From Mycocentrospora acerina (taxonomy: Eukaryota; Ascomycota; Dothideomycetes; Pleosporales), in contig JAKUHH010000184.1 of NCBI GenBank assembly GCA_022701365.1, forward strand, positions 434,001 to 498,000: a stretch of DNA of 64,000 bases. Direction: 5' to 3'. A program made the position numbers and the translations under genes. Of this stretch, positions 1-10,630 are shown piece after piece. Positions within the stretch are counted from its first letter, which is position 1. Each line of letters starts with the position of its first letter. Below the pieces are notes generated by a model. The model had not been told where the DNA came from. It saw only the letters and a program-made list of their open reading frames with translations, and searched no databases.

Positions 1-720
1 TCGAGGTTGCGCGTGAGTGGTAGATGTTGCACTACAGGATAATGAACTAGGCTGGTGGTTGTGTGTGTGAGTGATTGTTTCACATTACGGAATTAGCGTA
101 AAGTGCAAGACCAGATTGTGTGATGTCTTCTTTTGCAACTGTGTGCTTACACGGCGAAAACGCACCGTCCGCCTCAAGTTCACAAGTGTATGTGGAGCCT
201 GAGGTATGTTGGTGTGTTCCAAAAATGTAGTGGCGACGGGACATCACGGATCAGACAGATTGGTAATGGCACAGTAATATCACAGTAATGGCACAGTAAT
301 GTGAACACTTGGTGTTTTCATTTTCAGTAAAACATTCTAGCTAGCTTCTCTATCCGACGTCATATCCGTCGTCATCGTCATCCTCCAAGTATAATCATTC
401 TTCACCACTCAACACCACTTGGGTGGAGGCGACCCCTGTATGCAACCCTGGACCCCTAACTTCGGGGGCCATCCATGTACCCTATCTGTCCCAGTACTCC
501 GTGCGGCAAAATCAATTCCTCAGAGAAGCAAACAAGTACGACAGTGCGATTGTTGAAGCTGAAATTGTGTAGCGGCAGCGGCGACGGGTCAGTGCGAAGC
601 TTTTTCAGCATCCGCAGACGGAAGTGGTGTGTGATGATAAACGTTTGTAGCCAGTGGCAAAACGGTAGGTTATTAGGTAGGTTATTGTAGTAATTCCAAA
701 GCGTGCAATCTTGTGTTTAT
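1..720. other. Intergenic, left edge
   Basis: No supported gene. It holds a short imperfect tandem repeat around 262-300 (a core of about 12 bp, GGCACAGTAAT-like, three copies), a CGTCAT-rich stretch at 352-381 and a doubled TAGGTTAT at 665-685. The part next to 721 is the likely 3' flank of the minus-strand gene that follows. Confidence 0.6.
262..300. repeat. Short imperfect tandem repeat, about 12-bp unit
   Basis: Three adjacent copies of a CACAGTAAT core, the outer two preceded by TGG and the middle one by TAT. It lies in the non-coding left edge. No function is implied. Confidence 0.6.
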
Positions 721-1458
721 TCATCGGTAGTAGCCTGAGAGACGGTGTTGGCGCAAGTCGTGCTGAGTGGGTTCCCTGACCTCGACAGAGTAGCGCTGTG
801 CGTTACTTCGTTGCTTAGCCAGGTCCTCCTCGTATAGCGAACCTCGCTTTGCATTGACCGAATTACTGATCTCTGCAAGAGCCCTTGGGTTTGGCTTGGA
901 CTGGGTCTTTTCTGGCCAGTCCACAATCTCGCCTGAATGTGGCCGAGATGTCCTTGGTCTCGAATCTTGTTCAACCTTTACGGAGCGGGATCGTGCCGGG
1001 AGAGCAGGAGCGCGAGGAGCAACGTAGTAGCTGCGGTCCATGGAGACAAAGGGACTGCGTGTTCGGTGGCGGAGGCTGCGTTCGATCGCCTTCAACAAGC
1101 CTGCGACCTCAACGTAGCTGGCTGGAACCTCGACTCGGACGGGCTTGCTGTCCTCCTCAAAGGTGGAGTAGGTTGCGCCGTTGGACTTGTTGTAAATGTA
1201 CTTGGCTACCTCTTGGGCGAGTCGGTGGCCGGCGTCGCAGAGCTGGTTGCGGCTGCGATGAACCTCGTACGGGTCGTGACAGTAGACACACTTGTTGGCG
1301 TGTGTTTCAAAGTCGTACGCTGCCCAAGACTCGGTGGTGTTGACTGGACGAGAGACAGAGGCCACAGGGTCCTTGGGGAAGACCACTCCACCCTTCTTAG
1401 GGATGGAGGGCTTCGAGTGAATGACGGTAGGCATGTTCTGTGCACGGAAGGAAGGCAT
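721..1458 (-). CDS. Hypothetical protein with CxxC...C...H cluster
   Basis: This is a single-exon frame of 245 codons starting at the ATG complementary to 1456-1458 and ending at TGA (721-723). I do not recognise the family. The protein is basic and mostly polar. The one striking element is a compact Cys/His cluster at residues 57-78 (C57-x2-C60, C74-x3-H78), followed by a helix-like segment (about 78-92) that could bind a metal. The rest is Ser/Arg/Pro-rich and probably disordered. A second in-frame Met at residue 9 is an alternative start. There is no signal peptide or membrane segment. The frame is open over 738 bp in a gene-poor area and its composition is ordinary for coding DNA. I therefore consider it a real gene of unknown function, probably lineage-restricted. 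Confidence 0.6.
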   Translation of the reverse strand: MPSFRAQNMPTVIHSKPSIPKKGGVVFPKDPVASVSRPVNTTESWAAYDFETHANKCVYCHDPYEVHRSRNQLCDAGHRLAQEVAKYIYNKSNGATYSTFEEDSKPVRVEVPASYVEVAGLLKAIERSLRHRTRSPFVSMDRSYYVAPRAPALPARSRSVKVEQDSRPRTSRPHSGEIVDWPEKTQSKPNPRALAEISNSVNAKRGSLYEEDLAKQRSNAQRYSVEVREPTQHDLRQHRLSGYYR

Positions 1459-4400
1459 CTTGGTGGTGGAGGAGTCTTTCAGGATTGACTTCAGTTTTGG
1501 AGCCGTTGTGAAGCTGTCTCCAAGAAGGCGCGGAATAGTAGCGATGAAGTCACTCCAACTGAGGAGTGACTGGATGTGGGAGTACTGGAAAGTGTTTGTT
1601 GTGTTGTTGATGGGAGACTGGAAGTATCTTTGGCGGTTGGATATCGGATTGCTGAGATGGGGAACTCATGGTGGGAGGGGACGAGGGTCATATATGTCTT
1701 GGAGAACTGGGAGGCCGCAGCCTGCATGCCTTGGGTGATGGATGCCTGAGCTAGCGACGGTAGCTTGCAGGGGGGCCTGCGCCATGAACAAGGGTCAAAG
1801 ACTAGCGAGGGCGGTCAACCTCCACCCTCCATGACGACACTTGGGGTCGCGTTTGAGCCGTTAACGCCGTACCAGAAGGGCGCTGTTCTTAGCAACTGGG
1901 CTCCATTCGTTTCAACTTCCAAAACACCAAGGATGCGGCAGTCAGAGGAGTGTGACAGCTGCCGCCGTTTTACGACTCCTGAGCGCGAGCTGCAAATACG
2001 TTCGGCTGGGACTGGCCGTCCAACTGGATAGGCTAATCTCTATCATAGTAAAGTGGTGATTCGGCCGCTTCAACCCAGGTGCCGCTCTGTTTGCAGGCGT
2101 CGACTGGTGTTGAGGGGCATTGGCGCGATCGCTGCCTGGAAGACGGCATCACCAGCCACGCAGCCACGACGGATTTGGTTAGATCCCCATCCTTCATCTC
2201 AAGTCTCACCGCAAACTTGGGCATAGCCACGACTTGTGCAGCCCCCTGCTCGCACCACTATCGCGAAGTGGCTGTTGACTGAAATGTGATCTTTTCTTGC
2301 AATGCAAACCCTTGAACGCGGGTGGCGCCTTGTCCAGCTGACTTCCTTTTTCTTACACAGTGTGGTACCCCACCCACCTCCTGCGCCCTTCCTATCAGCA
2401 ATGAGATCTGGCCAGTCTTGCAGCCTTTTGAAGACTCATCGTCTAGTCACCTTGTTCGTCAAGGGTGGGCGACGGACTGACCCGTGTGCGCTATCGCTTG
2501 ATGCACCTGAAATGGCCATCCTTCTTCGTCTGACCGGAAAATGGGATCTCGTCATTCGTCAATTAGACGATAGCTCCAAGATCCTGGTTTTGTGCACAGC
2601 AGTTCGCGACAGTGCCGAGCTGGGGACTGAGCTTGAACGGGATTCATAGGTAGTCCACAGTCTTTCCGGCATGCAATCGATCATTCACCAGAACAGGATT
2701 ACGCTCACCTGAAACACTCACTCGCTATTCGCCTTGGCTGCGGTCTACCCATTTCGGCATCGGTGAGTCAAACTCACAGAGCATACGATGCATCTTTTCG
2801 TACCATAGTATGACTCCGTCTCTACCAGTGCCATTGGCCCGCCCCGCACTTCACACAAGAATTCTGAGCCGTAGCTACCCCTCGCCAACGTCTAGGCACC
2901 CTAATAACAAGTGGTCTGTTGTCTGTTTGGTTCTAGAAATCCACCTTACCTAGCGCGGCTCTGCAGACGTCAGCCACGCTCTGACAGCTGCGAACAAGCG
3001 GATCAAACGGAGCATCGTCTCAAGACCTCATGCAGCTAGCCAGACTGCGAAGATCCCCAACGTCGCTCAGCCTGAGATGAAGCCTGTGATGCTTCACTGT
3101 CAATCCACTCCAAGCCTTGGATGCATCTAACTTGACAGAAATCACTGTCGGGGATTACGGGCGCTGACGAGTTTGTGGCGAAAGACGAATAGCCAGATCT
3201 TCCGATGATGATTGAAATCCATCAGTCTAGCTCGTAAAGACCGCCCTCTTCTCATGACGTAGCCTTAGGCGTTTTTCCACTGGAAACTTTGGAATCAGTT
3301 TGTCATTGTTCTTTGATTTCGGAGAATTCGGCCTTGCGAACGGTACTACTACACGCCTGAGGTTTGATCTTGTGATGTGTGCAGATCTGCCGCGTTCCGA
3401 TCCTGTCGTTGCCCTGCCACAGTCCCGCAGTTCCCAATCAATGCTTGGAATGTCAAGTATGAACAAGGGTGTTTTAAAACCTTCCGTCATTAGATCCTGG
3501 AGAGTCGAAAATTTGTACCAATTCGATCCTCGGTCTATAAAGTATATCGACTGGAGCCTAATGACGGGGAAGATGACACGCACATGATCAGGCTTTCAGC
3601 ACGTGATCTTAAAATTGTTAAAGCGGTCTATCTTAAATGCTTAATGTGCATTGGCTCACTTTTAAGTGTTTTTCTGGTCTAAATTGAAACAGAAACTGAC
3701 GCGACGGTTGAGTACTTGAGGAGGTCTTATGCCTTCTGTAGTCTGTTAGACACACGATTGGCGACAAACTTGACAGAAGATACCGGCTTACTCGGCTCAG
3801 TCTCTGTTCTGTCAGAAGCTTCACTAGCATTTTAAAATTACGGTACGATCCGGCAAGCCAGATACAACGTCTTTAACAGTATGAAAGACCTCTCGCGTTC
3901 ACCGACCATTCTTGGCTTTTCTTGACGTGAAGTGGTCCTGGCTGAGTACATCGACGACGTGAAGGCTCACGTAATCCGCTGAGCCGATTGAGAATACCGG
4001 TGACTACGACCATGCGACGGATCGTGACATGGGCTTCAAAGGTCTTTTATTTCGTAAAGTTGCCATCCTACTGCCAACTGAGTTCAGTAGAGCTGTCGCG
4101 CAGCATACTCTCCAGCGAGGCACCCCTTAGGGGACATTCGAAAAGAGTTTAGCGACAAACTAAACAACGACTCATCGGTGTCACGTTTGCGTACACGTTG
4201 GCATTGCTCACAGGGCTGTCAGCCGCTACCCCACTATTCGGTCGACTTATACAGATGTACAGATCTCCGCAAATGCACAATTGATGCTTATTGTTTTTAA
4301 CAATTGGACGTCGCTGCGATGACATGTAAACTTTGCCGCTTGGTTTCTTGCTTTGACCCCCGTCAACTGTGCATGCTTAATGCGCGGACTTTGTATTGCC

Positions 4401-4725
4401 CCTGACTGAACAAACTTTTCATGATCTGCAACTTTGACATCGATTGTTTCTGTCTCGTCAGACAGGGTATATCCTCCTATGGAACCGACAATACACCTGA
4501 CATCGCGTCCAGTGCACAGGTCAGCCATTTAGCCCAATATGGGTCTAGCTTGGAACCGTGCCCCTGCAGCTGTACGAACCACACACCGCTCCCTCACCGA
4601 AACTTACATGCAACCGGCGGAACACATTCTTTCTTAAATTCTCGATTTCCTTCCTGTTCTGCTTAATTCACATCGCACCAGCGTCCATTTTCGATTTTCA
4701 TTTTTATATCGCACTAACAAGCGGA
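1459..4725. other. Gene-poor intergenic region
   Basis: No convincing gene. Several frames of 60-120 codons occur on both strands (for example 2302-2649 plus and 3227-3583 minus). They lack recognisable motifs, overlap equally long frames on the other strand, or begin at non-ATG codons. The last few hundred bases form the upstream region of the MYND gene at 4726. Confidence 0.5.
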
Positions 4726-5462
4726 ATGCCACCCCGAAGTGTATGTCTCAATGTGTTCACGACGAGTCTTGGCGAGACAAACACGGCGGTGAGAGACGAT
4801 GGGACGTCTTCATTCAACAATGGAGGTTTTGGAGGCGCGGGATTAGAGAGGAGAGACAGTGCGCAGAGTGGTGGGTTACTCTCAAACTTTGCGATTTGCA
4901 CAGTCCACGTGGATTTTGTGGTCGCATTGTAGGACCCAACTGACAGGAGGTCCAGAGAACATTCGGAGATCTTCATCTAGCTCCGTCTCACCGCCACCAA
5001 CCTCAACCTCAACATCTCCCCTCCCTGCAATCAACCGGTCCGAACTTTTTTCTGCATTGAGACACACAGCTAGCACGGAAAGCTTCAGTTTTTCTCTTGC
5101 TTCTAAACGTAAGTTATGCACCCCTCCTGCAGGAACCCTTCCCTAGCGCTATGCAGCTTGCGATAATGCTCCGCAATCCTTGCACCTTCCCCAACCTTTT
5201 GATCATGTCTATGATACCCACTTTGCGGTAATGATCAACTTGCTCATACTTACATTAAATAGCATGCTCCACTTGTGCCAACCAGCCCGCGAAACTCCGT
5301 TGTTCTCGCTGCAAGTCCGCCTTCTACTGCGACAAAGCGTGTCAAAAATCAGCATGGAAAGCCCATCGAACGGTGTGCGAACCGGCTAGCCAATTTCAGG
5401 GCTATTCTGCGCCTGTCACGCCTAACTTTTCAACGCCAACGAGCCCTGTGAGCGAGTCCTGA
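4726..5462 (+). CDS. MYND-type zinc-finger protein (three exons)
   Basis: Exons are placed at 4726-4870, 4947-5108 and 5263-5462; the joined CDS is 507 bp (168 aa). Exon 3 encodes a canonical MYND finger: C-S-T-C, then R-C-S-R-C-K, F-Y-C, D-K-A-C and a final H-R-T-V-C, i.e. all eight C/H ligands with normal spacing. MYND fingers usually mediate protein-protein contacts with proline-rich partners. The N-terminal part is Gly/Ser/Pro-rich and low in order, and the tail is Ser/Thr/Pro-rich, ending at TGA 5460-5462. Intron 2 (5109-5262) has a perfect GTAAGT donor and an AAATAG acceptor. Intron 1 (4871-4946, GTGGGT donor) is inferred because it joins the only upstream ATG frame in phase; its acceptor lies very near a CTGAC. 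The MYND exon is certain, the first exon less so. No single reading frame spans the gene. Confidence 0.72.
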
Positions 5463-7846
5463 AGACTAGGGAAGGAGCATGATGCATGTGGAAGCTTGCG
5501 AAAAATCCAGTAAAAACATTAATGTTACCAACTTTGTATCATGACGAAGACGAGGGATGGAAAAATGAGGAGCAGCCACTTTAACGACTTAAACGACTAC
5601 ATGGGCATTTCAGGCGAAGGCGTTTTATTGGAATTCAAGGAGTCTCTAGAACCACAAAAGCATTCAATTGCTAAGATAGAACAATGCATTTTTTAAGCGC
5701 TTCAGCGAAAGAAAATTGCGAAGCGGTGTACAACTCATAAATCTTCATGATACTTTCGGTCGAATACAGTTAATTAACCGCAAACAGCAATACCTATTGG
5801 GGCTTGAAAAGACACGCTAGTCTAATGCTAGTGGTATTTAATTACACGCTAAGAACGAAACTAACATGCCAAAACTCCAATTCTCTTTCACTGCACTCAA
5901 TGCTAAGTTTCCCGGACTGAGGCTTTCTTAAGAACTGAAACACCCGAAGTAGTCAAGCACTGCGAGAATATTAGCTGCATCGGCTATGAAACGGTACTGC
6001 ATCGTTCCATGCAAGATCTGAAGCTTGCTTCAGACGCACGCTGCTCACTATGCTGAATCATCTACTCGAAACCTACAGACTTAAGCCTCGCTCGCTACTC
6101 TGGAGTTTGCATAAATGATTGAAAATTGTAACAAATTTTTCCCGACAAGATAACGCATCTAGTCATCTCTGTTACGCTTCGGAAGCTGTTGTGGGATGTA
6201 GCGGACTTTTGCGAGATGATGGTCAATGAAGTTGGGTCGTGGTTTGTTCGTTTGAGCTTTTAAATTCACAGAAGAGCTTTTTGACGCGCTTGAGAGTAGC
6301 CTGCGACTAGGAAATGGTAGTACCTGCTCGGAAGGGATTTTTAACCTGGCTACTTTCTCGATCAATCAGTGTCTCCCAAATCATGAGCAATGCTGGATGA
6401 ATGGGATTGAAAGCGGAGTCCCGTAATTGTCAATAAGATGGTTGGATGTTAGTAATACCTATTTTTGAATTTTTGAAATCGCATGCAGCAATACTGAGCA
6501 TATTGACAGATGATTTCTATAGTACTCAGTCAATATTGGAGATTAATTCACTTTATTTGAACTCCTAAAGTAAATCATGCATTTCTTTTAGATCGATAGC
6601 GTTTCACAACTTTCTCAGAAAAAGTTCAGATGCCGTTAGTGCCACGCGTAAGTTTTGATTCGGAGATAATGGATAGGCTTATTGCGGAGTGCACCGTACA
6701 GTGAGTATCAAATAATGCTATCTAATATCTTTGATTTCACGAGATACAAAGATATCCGACACGAACGAACAAGATCTGGCTCCGATTTCGTCGTTGGCTT
6801 CTGTAGTTGTTATAATCGTGAGTTCCGATATTATCTTTCATCTTACTCCTATTTGCGAGATTCTCAGTGCTACCGTAGTCGATGATGTCGCCAGTCAGAG
6901 AGGTCACTCCAAAGTTGCTGGTTATATCCATGATGGATATATAAATATTGCCTTTTCATCTTCAAATCAAGAAATGGCAAGGGAATTTCTTTGTATGACC
7001 AGACACCTTGAGCATGAGCGGCATATTTTGATCGATTTTAGGCGGTAAGCATTCGACTCCAAATTTCACTTCCTATCTGTTTGGCGCGATTTGGCTACCG
7101 CATCACAATAGAAAACTATACGCACAGTTTCAAGTTTCACACGATCGGCGCTTGATTATTGGATGGGAAGCCAATGGCAAGTTGACCAGCAAATTATGAG
7201 ATCAATTTTCAGTGGGATGACCTTGAGTCTTGTAAGATAGATAGAATTTGGTAGCAAAATCATAGCCATGGAGTTAGTCGCATGAAAGGAAGGGGTAGAT
7301 CCCAGACGAAACTGAGTGTAGCGGAAAAAACCGTTGTGATTGTTTATTTTGGCCACTAGAAGATATCTCATGGGTCTGCTCAATCGATTGAGGTAGCGCA
7401 TCTGTCTTGAAATCTACAAGTACATTTGGTTTTTGGATGAATACAGTTACTTTGGAATTTTTCAGGATAGCAGGGTGTCGTCGTGGCAAGGGTGTCGATC
7501 TTATCGTGCACCGCCCCCAAGGCCACCCGCCAATCCTCAACAAGCAGTCGAGACCCGCTATAAGTGACCAAAAAAAGACGTAAGCATCCTTCAAGATCTA
7601 CATAAAATGTATCGTGTCGGTCGGGGTGCACACATGATGCCGGTCTGAATCGAGGCTGAATCGCAAGCCTAATTGAGACGTGGATGCCTGCTCAGACCCA
7701 ACGTCTACTTAAGTAACTTCAATTGAGACTCCAAAATTACAATTCAATTTAGGGATTTCATGAACCATTTTATCGTATCCATCGCGACCACAACCTAGTT
7801 TTCAACCATCTCTCAGAACACCTTGCTCGTCATTTTTATCATCAAC
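5463..7846. other. AT-rich intergenic region
   Basis: No supported gene. The stretch looks richer in A+T than the coding regions and has many stops in all frames. A weak possibility is a short split frame near 6630-6885 (an ATG, then GTGAGT at 6700 and CTAAT before 6743), but it encodes nothing recognisable. Minus-strand frames at 7156-7631 are also unrecognised. Confidence 0.5.
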
Positions 7847-8512
7847 ATGGCCGGACCCATGCTGAATCTCACTATCTTCTACAAGTCGATCCCGCACACT
7901 CTCCGCGCTATATCTATCGCCACTTTCCCGCCTGCATTTATTCTACTTCTCATCCAAGGTATTGTGTCAAAAAGGGTGAATCCTGCAATCGGCATCCTCC
8001 CTCTCTTCCTCTCCTCCGCCTTCTCCGCACTTCTCCTCGCCAACGAGAAAAAATGCGGTTGCCAATATAGTGGACTCAGTGGTACACCACTACATCTCAT
8101 ATTTGATCTATGTCTCGCTGTGAGCCTACTTGTGTGCTTGATCCTAACCTGGGTATTCATGGGACTATCGAATCGATGCTTAAATAATATGGCGGTCATG
8201 CTGGGAACGTACGGAACGAATTTCTTAGGATGCAATTTGTAAGTTTTTCGGTATGAGGAGCCATGATGTGATACTGACAGATGTAGCCTCATCCACGTGT
8301 ACTTTGTAGGAAGGCAGATTGCCGATACACTGACGCCGGGGCTGCACTATCCGGTTTCATGTGCGCGATGCCAGCACGGATCCTTTTCGGTGGGAAGTAT
8401 TAATCTTGGTGCTGGAATTCGCAATGGATACACACCACTGCTTGATGCGAATGGTGAGCCAAGGAGAAGTGGCGAGGAAAGTAGGCCAGATGAGGCTGAA
8501 TCGATAGTATAG
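7847..8512 (+). CDS. Four-helix integral membrane protein, unknown function
   Basis: Two exons (7847-8238 and 8287-8512) joined by a 48-bp intron (GTAAGT donor, CTGAC branch site, GTAG acceptor) give 205 aa. Four hydrophobic segments are visible at about residues 21-41, 46-66, 83-107 and 115-137. A short Cys-containing loop (K-C-G-C, about 69-72) lies between the second and third. The C-terminal 60 residues are soluble, contain C-A-R-C and an N-G-Y-T-P-L-L segment, and end acidic. The layout resembles small four-pass fungal membrane proteins (MARVEL-like topology), but no diagnostic motif was seen. The start is the first ATG in frame; upstream in-frame codons are non-ATG. It stands alone with no obvious partner gene. 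Confidence 0.72.
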
Positions 8513-8861
8513 ATACGTTGGACCCTGCACCGATTCAAACGCCTAATTAAATAAGACTCTGTCATATATCAATATGTTGGAAGTTAGCACTTTTCTCATG
8601 TTTTTCTCCTACAATCATCTGTCCTACCGAAATTAGGATTCGTCATGTCTTAAAGTCAAAAAAGACACAGCCTACCACCTCTGTGCGAGAACATTTAATC
8701 TGCTAGGTAGAACACATCAAGTCAAGAAGGCAGGTATACTTGCTAGGATAGTACTCCCAATTCGTATTTAATTCATCTTGCTTCCTTTGTTACATCTGGT
8801 TTGTTTGCGAAAGTACACGTTAACATCTCACAGACGTGTGGAGAAAGTACTATCAAAGCTC
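8513..8861. other. Convergent 3' intergenic gap
   Basis: This is the gap between the 3' ends of the membrane-protein gene (+) and the PEBP gene (-). It is AT-rich and has no frame of note. Confidence 0.6.
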
Positions 8862-9425
8862 TTACTTCTTCTCCACCCACCCATCCCCAACTCCCGTCAT
8901 CCACTGCACACCCGCCAACTTCAATCCCCACTTATCTACCCATGCATCCACTCCAAAACTCCTCCTTTCCACAAATTCCTCGCCGCCCACATCCTCTTTC
9001 CCAATCTTGAATCCCTCGGGCTCCTCGAACACCAAATATAGATAACGATGAGGTCCGGATTCATCCTTTGGCCCGGGAGCAAGGTACTGCGTCAAAGTTG
9101 TGCCCTTTTCCGTCACATCTGATGTGCAAGACGGAATGTTGATCACGACCCAATGGCGCCAGTATGCGAATTTCGGGTCATCGGGCGTTGGCGCGTCGGG
9201 ATCGATGAGCAAGAATGTGTAGGATTGAGAGGATGGGGAACTTGTAGATATGGAGACGATGGGTTGCTCTTTCAGTTCGTTGACGCGAAAAAGGTTGCCA
9301 AGTTCGACGGACTTTGAGGGAAACTTGACATTCAACGTGACGCTGGGAGAGAAGTTGCCGGGAATGGCGCGGGAAGGAAGCAAATCTGCTGTTTTGAGCG
9401 AGGAGATGAGCGCTGTAAAAGGCAT
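8862..9425 (-). CDS. Phosphatidylethanolamine-binding protein family (TFS1-like)
   Basis: A single-exon gene of 187 aa, the usual length for the PEBP/RKIP family. The two hallmark motifs are present: D-P-D-A-P at residues 75-79 with W-R-H-W at 89-92, and G-P-H-R-Y at 124-128, which together form the anion-binding pocket of this fold. There is no signal peptide, so it should be cytosolic. In yeast the relative Tfs1 inhibits carboxypeptidase Y and modulates Ras signalling. Whether this protein does either is inference. It begins at the ATG complementary to 9423-9425. It has no operon-like neighbours; the adjacent membrane-protein gene converges on it. Confidence 0.9.
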   Translation of the reverse strand: MPFTALISSLKTADLLPSRAIPGNFSPSVTLNVKFPSKSVELGNLFRVNELKEQPIVSISTSSPSSQSYTFLLIDPDAPTPDDPKFAYWRHWVVINIPSCTSDVTEKGTTLTQYLAPGPKDESGPHRYLYLVFEEPEGFKIGKEDVGGEEFVERRSFGVDAWVDKWGLKLAGVQWMTGVGDGWVEKK

Positions 9426-10498
9426 TTTCGATGTGTTTTTAGATCACTGAGGAAAGGTGAATGTATGATGCGAGCGTTTGGAGCGTTGAAGGTTATTCGG
9501 AATCGTTTTGTAGCCTGTGTTGAGCTCGTTGTTTGTGATTGGTGGATAATTGAATTGTATTGAACTTGGGACTTGACAAGACCTTGGCCATGTGTGGAGG
9601 TGGATCATATCAGTCAACCCCATAAATTCGGCAGAGCTAGCTGCGAGGTGTGGACTCATACGGCCAGGCATAGTGCGAGGAATTCAAATTCGAGGTGTTC
9701 TGCAGTTAACGGCAGTAGCAGACAAGCATACCCCTCGACTTACCGACTTTTTGACAACAGATGGCATAGCAATGTCAGGATGCTAAAATTGCCTCGACGG
9801 CTTGTCATATTACAGATTCATCCTTCCATGATGTGATTTCGTAATATATGAGTATAGAAGGCGGGGGTGTCATTCCATCTTGGCGTTCAGCCAATGAGTA
9901 ACGTTTTTCGGGGCGCAAGGTTAATATGGCAGAATAATGGAGGAGATTTTGAATGAACAAAGGAATAGAAGGGCGAGCAGGAGGCGAAGGGTAGAATGAG
10001 AGTGATTTGGTGCTTAGTCAACGGCGTGTACCAAATTTGGTCTAGCTTACAAGCTGCCCTTCGCAACAAACCTTCGTTGAGACGGGGTCACGATAATTTT
10101 TCTTCTATTCTTGCCGGGACCTATAATCTATAGCTACAACGCAAGTTTGTTTCCTGAACAATCTTGGGTCTGCTTTGTGGTATTCCAAAGAAAAACCCTA
10201 TTTCTTCGCTTCGGATTCGGCAGTGCGTTCAACATGGGTTCGCCTCCAAGAACAAGAACAGAACAGAAATTCAGTATCATATCAGTCTAATGAGCACAGT
10301 TATCAAACAAGAGCACAGCAATCCAGCCTATTCGAGATCCGGATCGCAGATGCAAGACCACATCCGCTCTTTCAATCCCGGTTGACGACCTCCAAAACCC
10401 ACCGCTGGTTTTCCTCTAAAATCCTCGCAAAAAGTCAATTCTACCTTCCTGCCGCCAGCGCTCAGTCTCGAACTCTTCGCTTATGTCCTTAGAAAAGC
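9426..10498. other. Intergenic, PEBP promoter and U6 downstream flank
   Basis: No protein gene is supported. Plus-strand frames of 60-105 codons here have no motifs. The right end (10460-10498) contains a possible pol III B-box match described separately. Confidence 0.55.
10465..10473 (-). promoter_or_regulatory. Possible B box downstream of U6 terminator
   Basis: Read on the minus strand this is GTTCGAGAC, a full match to the TFIIIC B-box consensus GWTCRANNC. It lies about 25 bp past the U6 oligo-T terminator, on the same strand as U6. In Saccharomyces the U6 gene has a downstream B box, but farther away. A chance match in the flank is possible, so this is a suggestion. Confidence 0.4.
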
Positions 10499-10601
10499 AA
10501 AAAAAATGGTAGCTTCTCTTTGATTGAGCGTGTCATCCTTAGTGCAGGGGCCATGCTAATCTTCTCTGTATCGTTTCAAAATTGACCAAATGCCCGAAGG
10601 C
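10499..10601 (-). ncRNA. U6 spliceosomal snRNA
   Basis: The minus strand reads as U6. It starts with a 5' hairpin GCC-UUCG-GGC at 10592-10601, then UUUGGUCAAUUUUGAAACGAU. The ACAGAGA box (10563-10569), the catalytic AGC triad (10555-10557) and the GAUGACACG segment of the intramolecular stem-loop follow. A run of eight T at 10499-10506 is a pol III terminator. The sequence between ACAGAGA and AAGGAUGACACG matches the near-invariant core of fungal and metazoan U6, so the identification is secure. No mRNA-type intron interrupts it, unlike the U6 of Schizosaccharomyces and some other fungi. The exact 5' nucleotide is inferred from the hairpin. It sits in an otherwise gene-free stretch. Confidence 0.97.
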
Positions 10602-10621
10602 GAAATAGAGCTCGATTCTGT

Positions 10622-10630
10622 TGTATATGT
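10622..10630 (-). promoter_or_regulatory. TATA-like element of U6 promoter
   Basis: ACATATACA on the minus strand lies about 22-30 bp upstream of the inferred U6 start. That is where a pol III TATA element is expected for U6 genes. Confidence 0.5.

Noticed and set aside
3227..3587. Overlapping frames of 118 and 95 codons on opposite strands
   Set aside because: Mutually antisense, no motif, no splice signals.
6630..6885. Possible two-exon gene (ATG at 6630, GTGAGT donor)
   Set aside because: The acceptor is poor (CGAG), the product is short and not recognisable, and alternatives in other phases are equally open.
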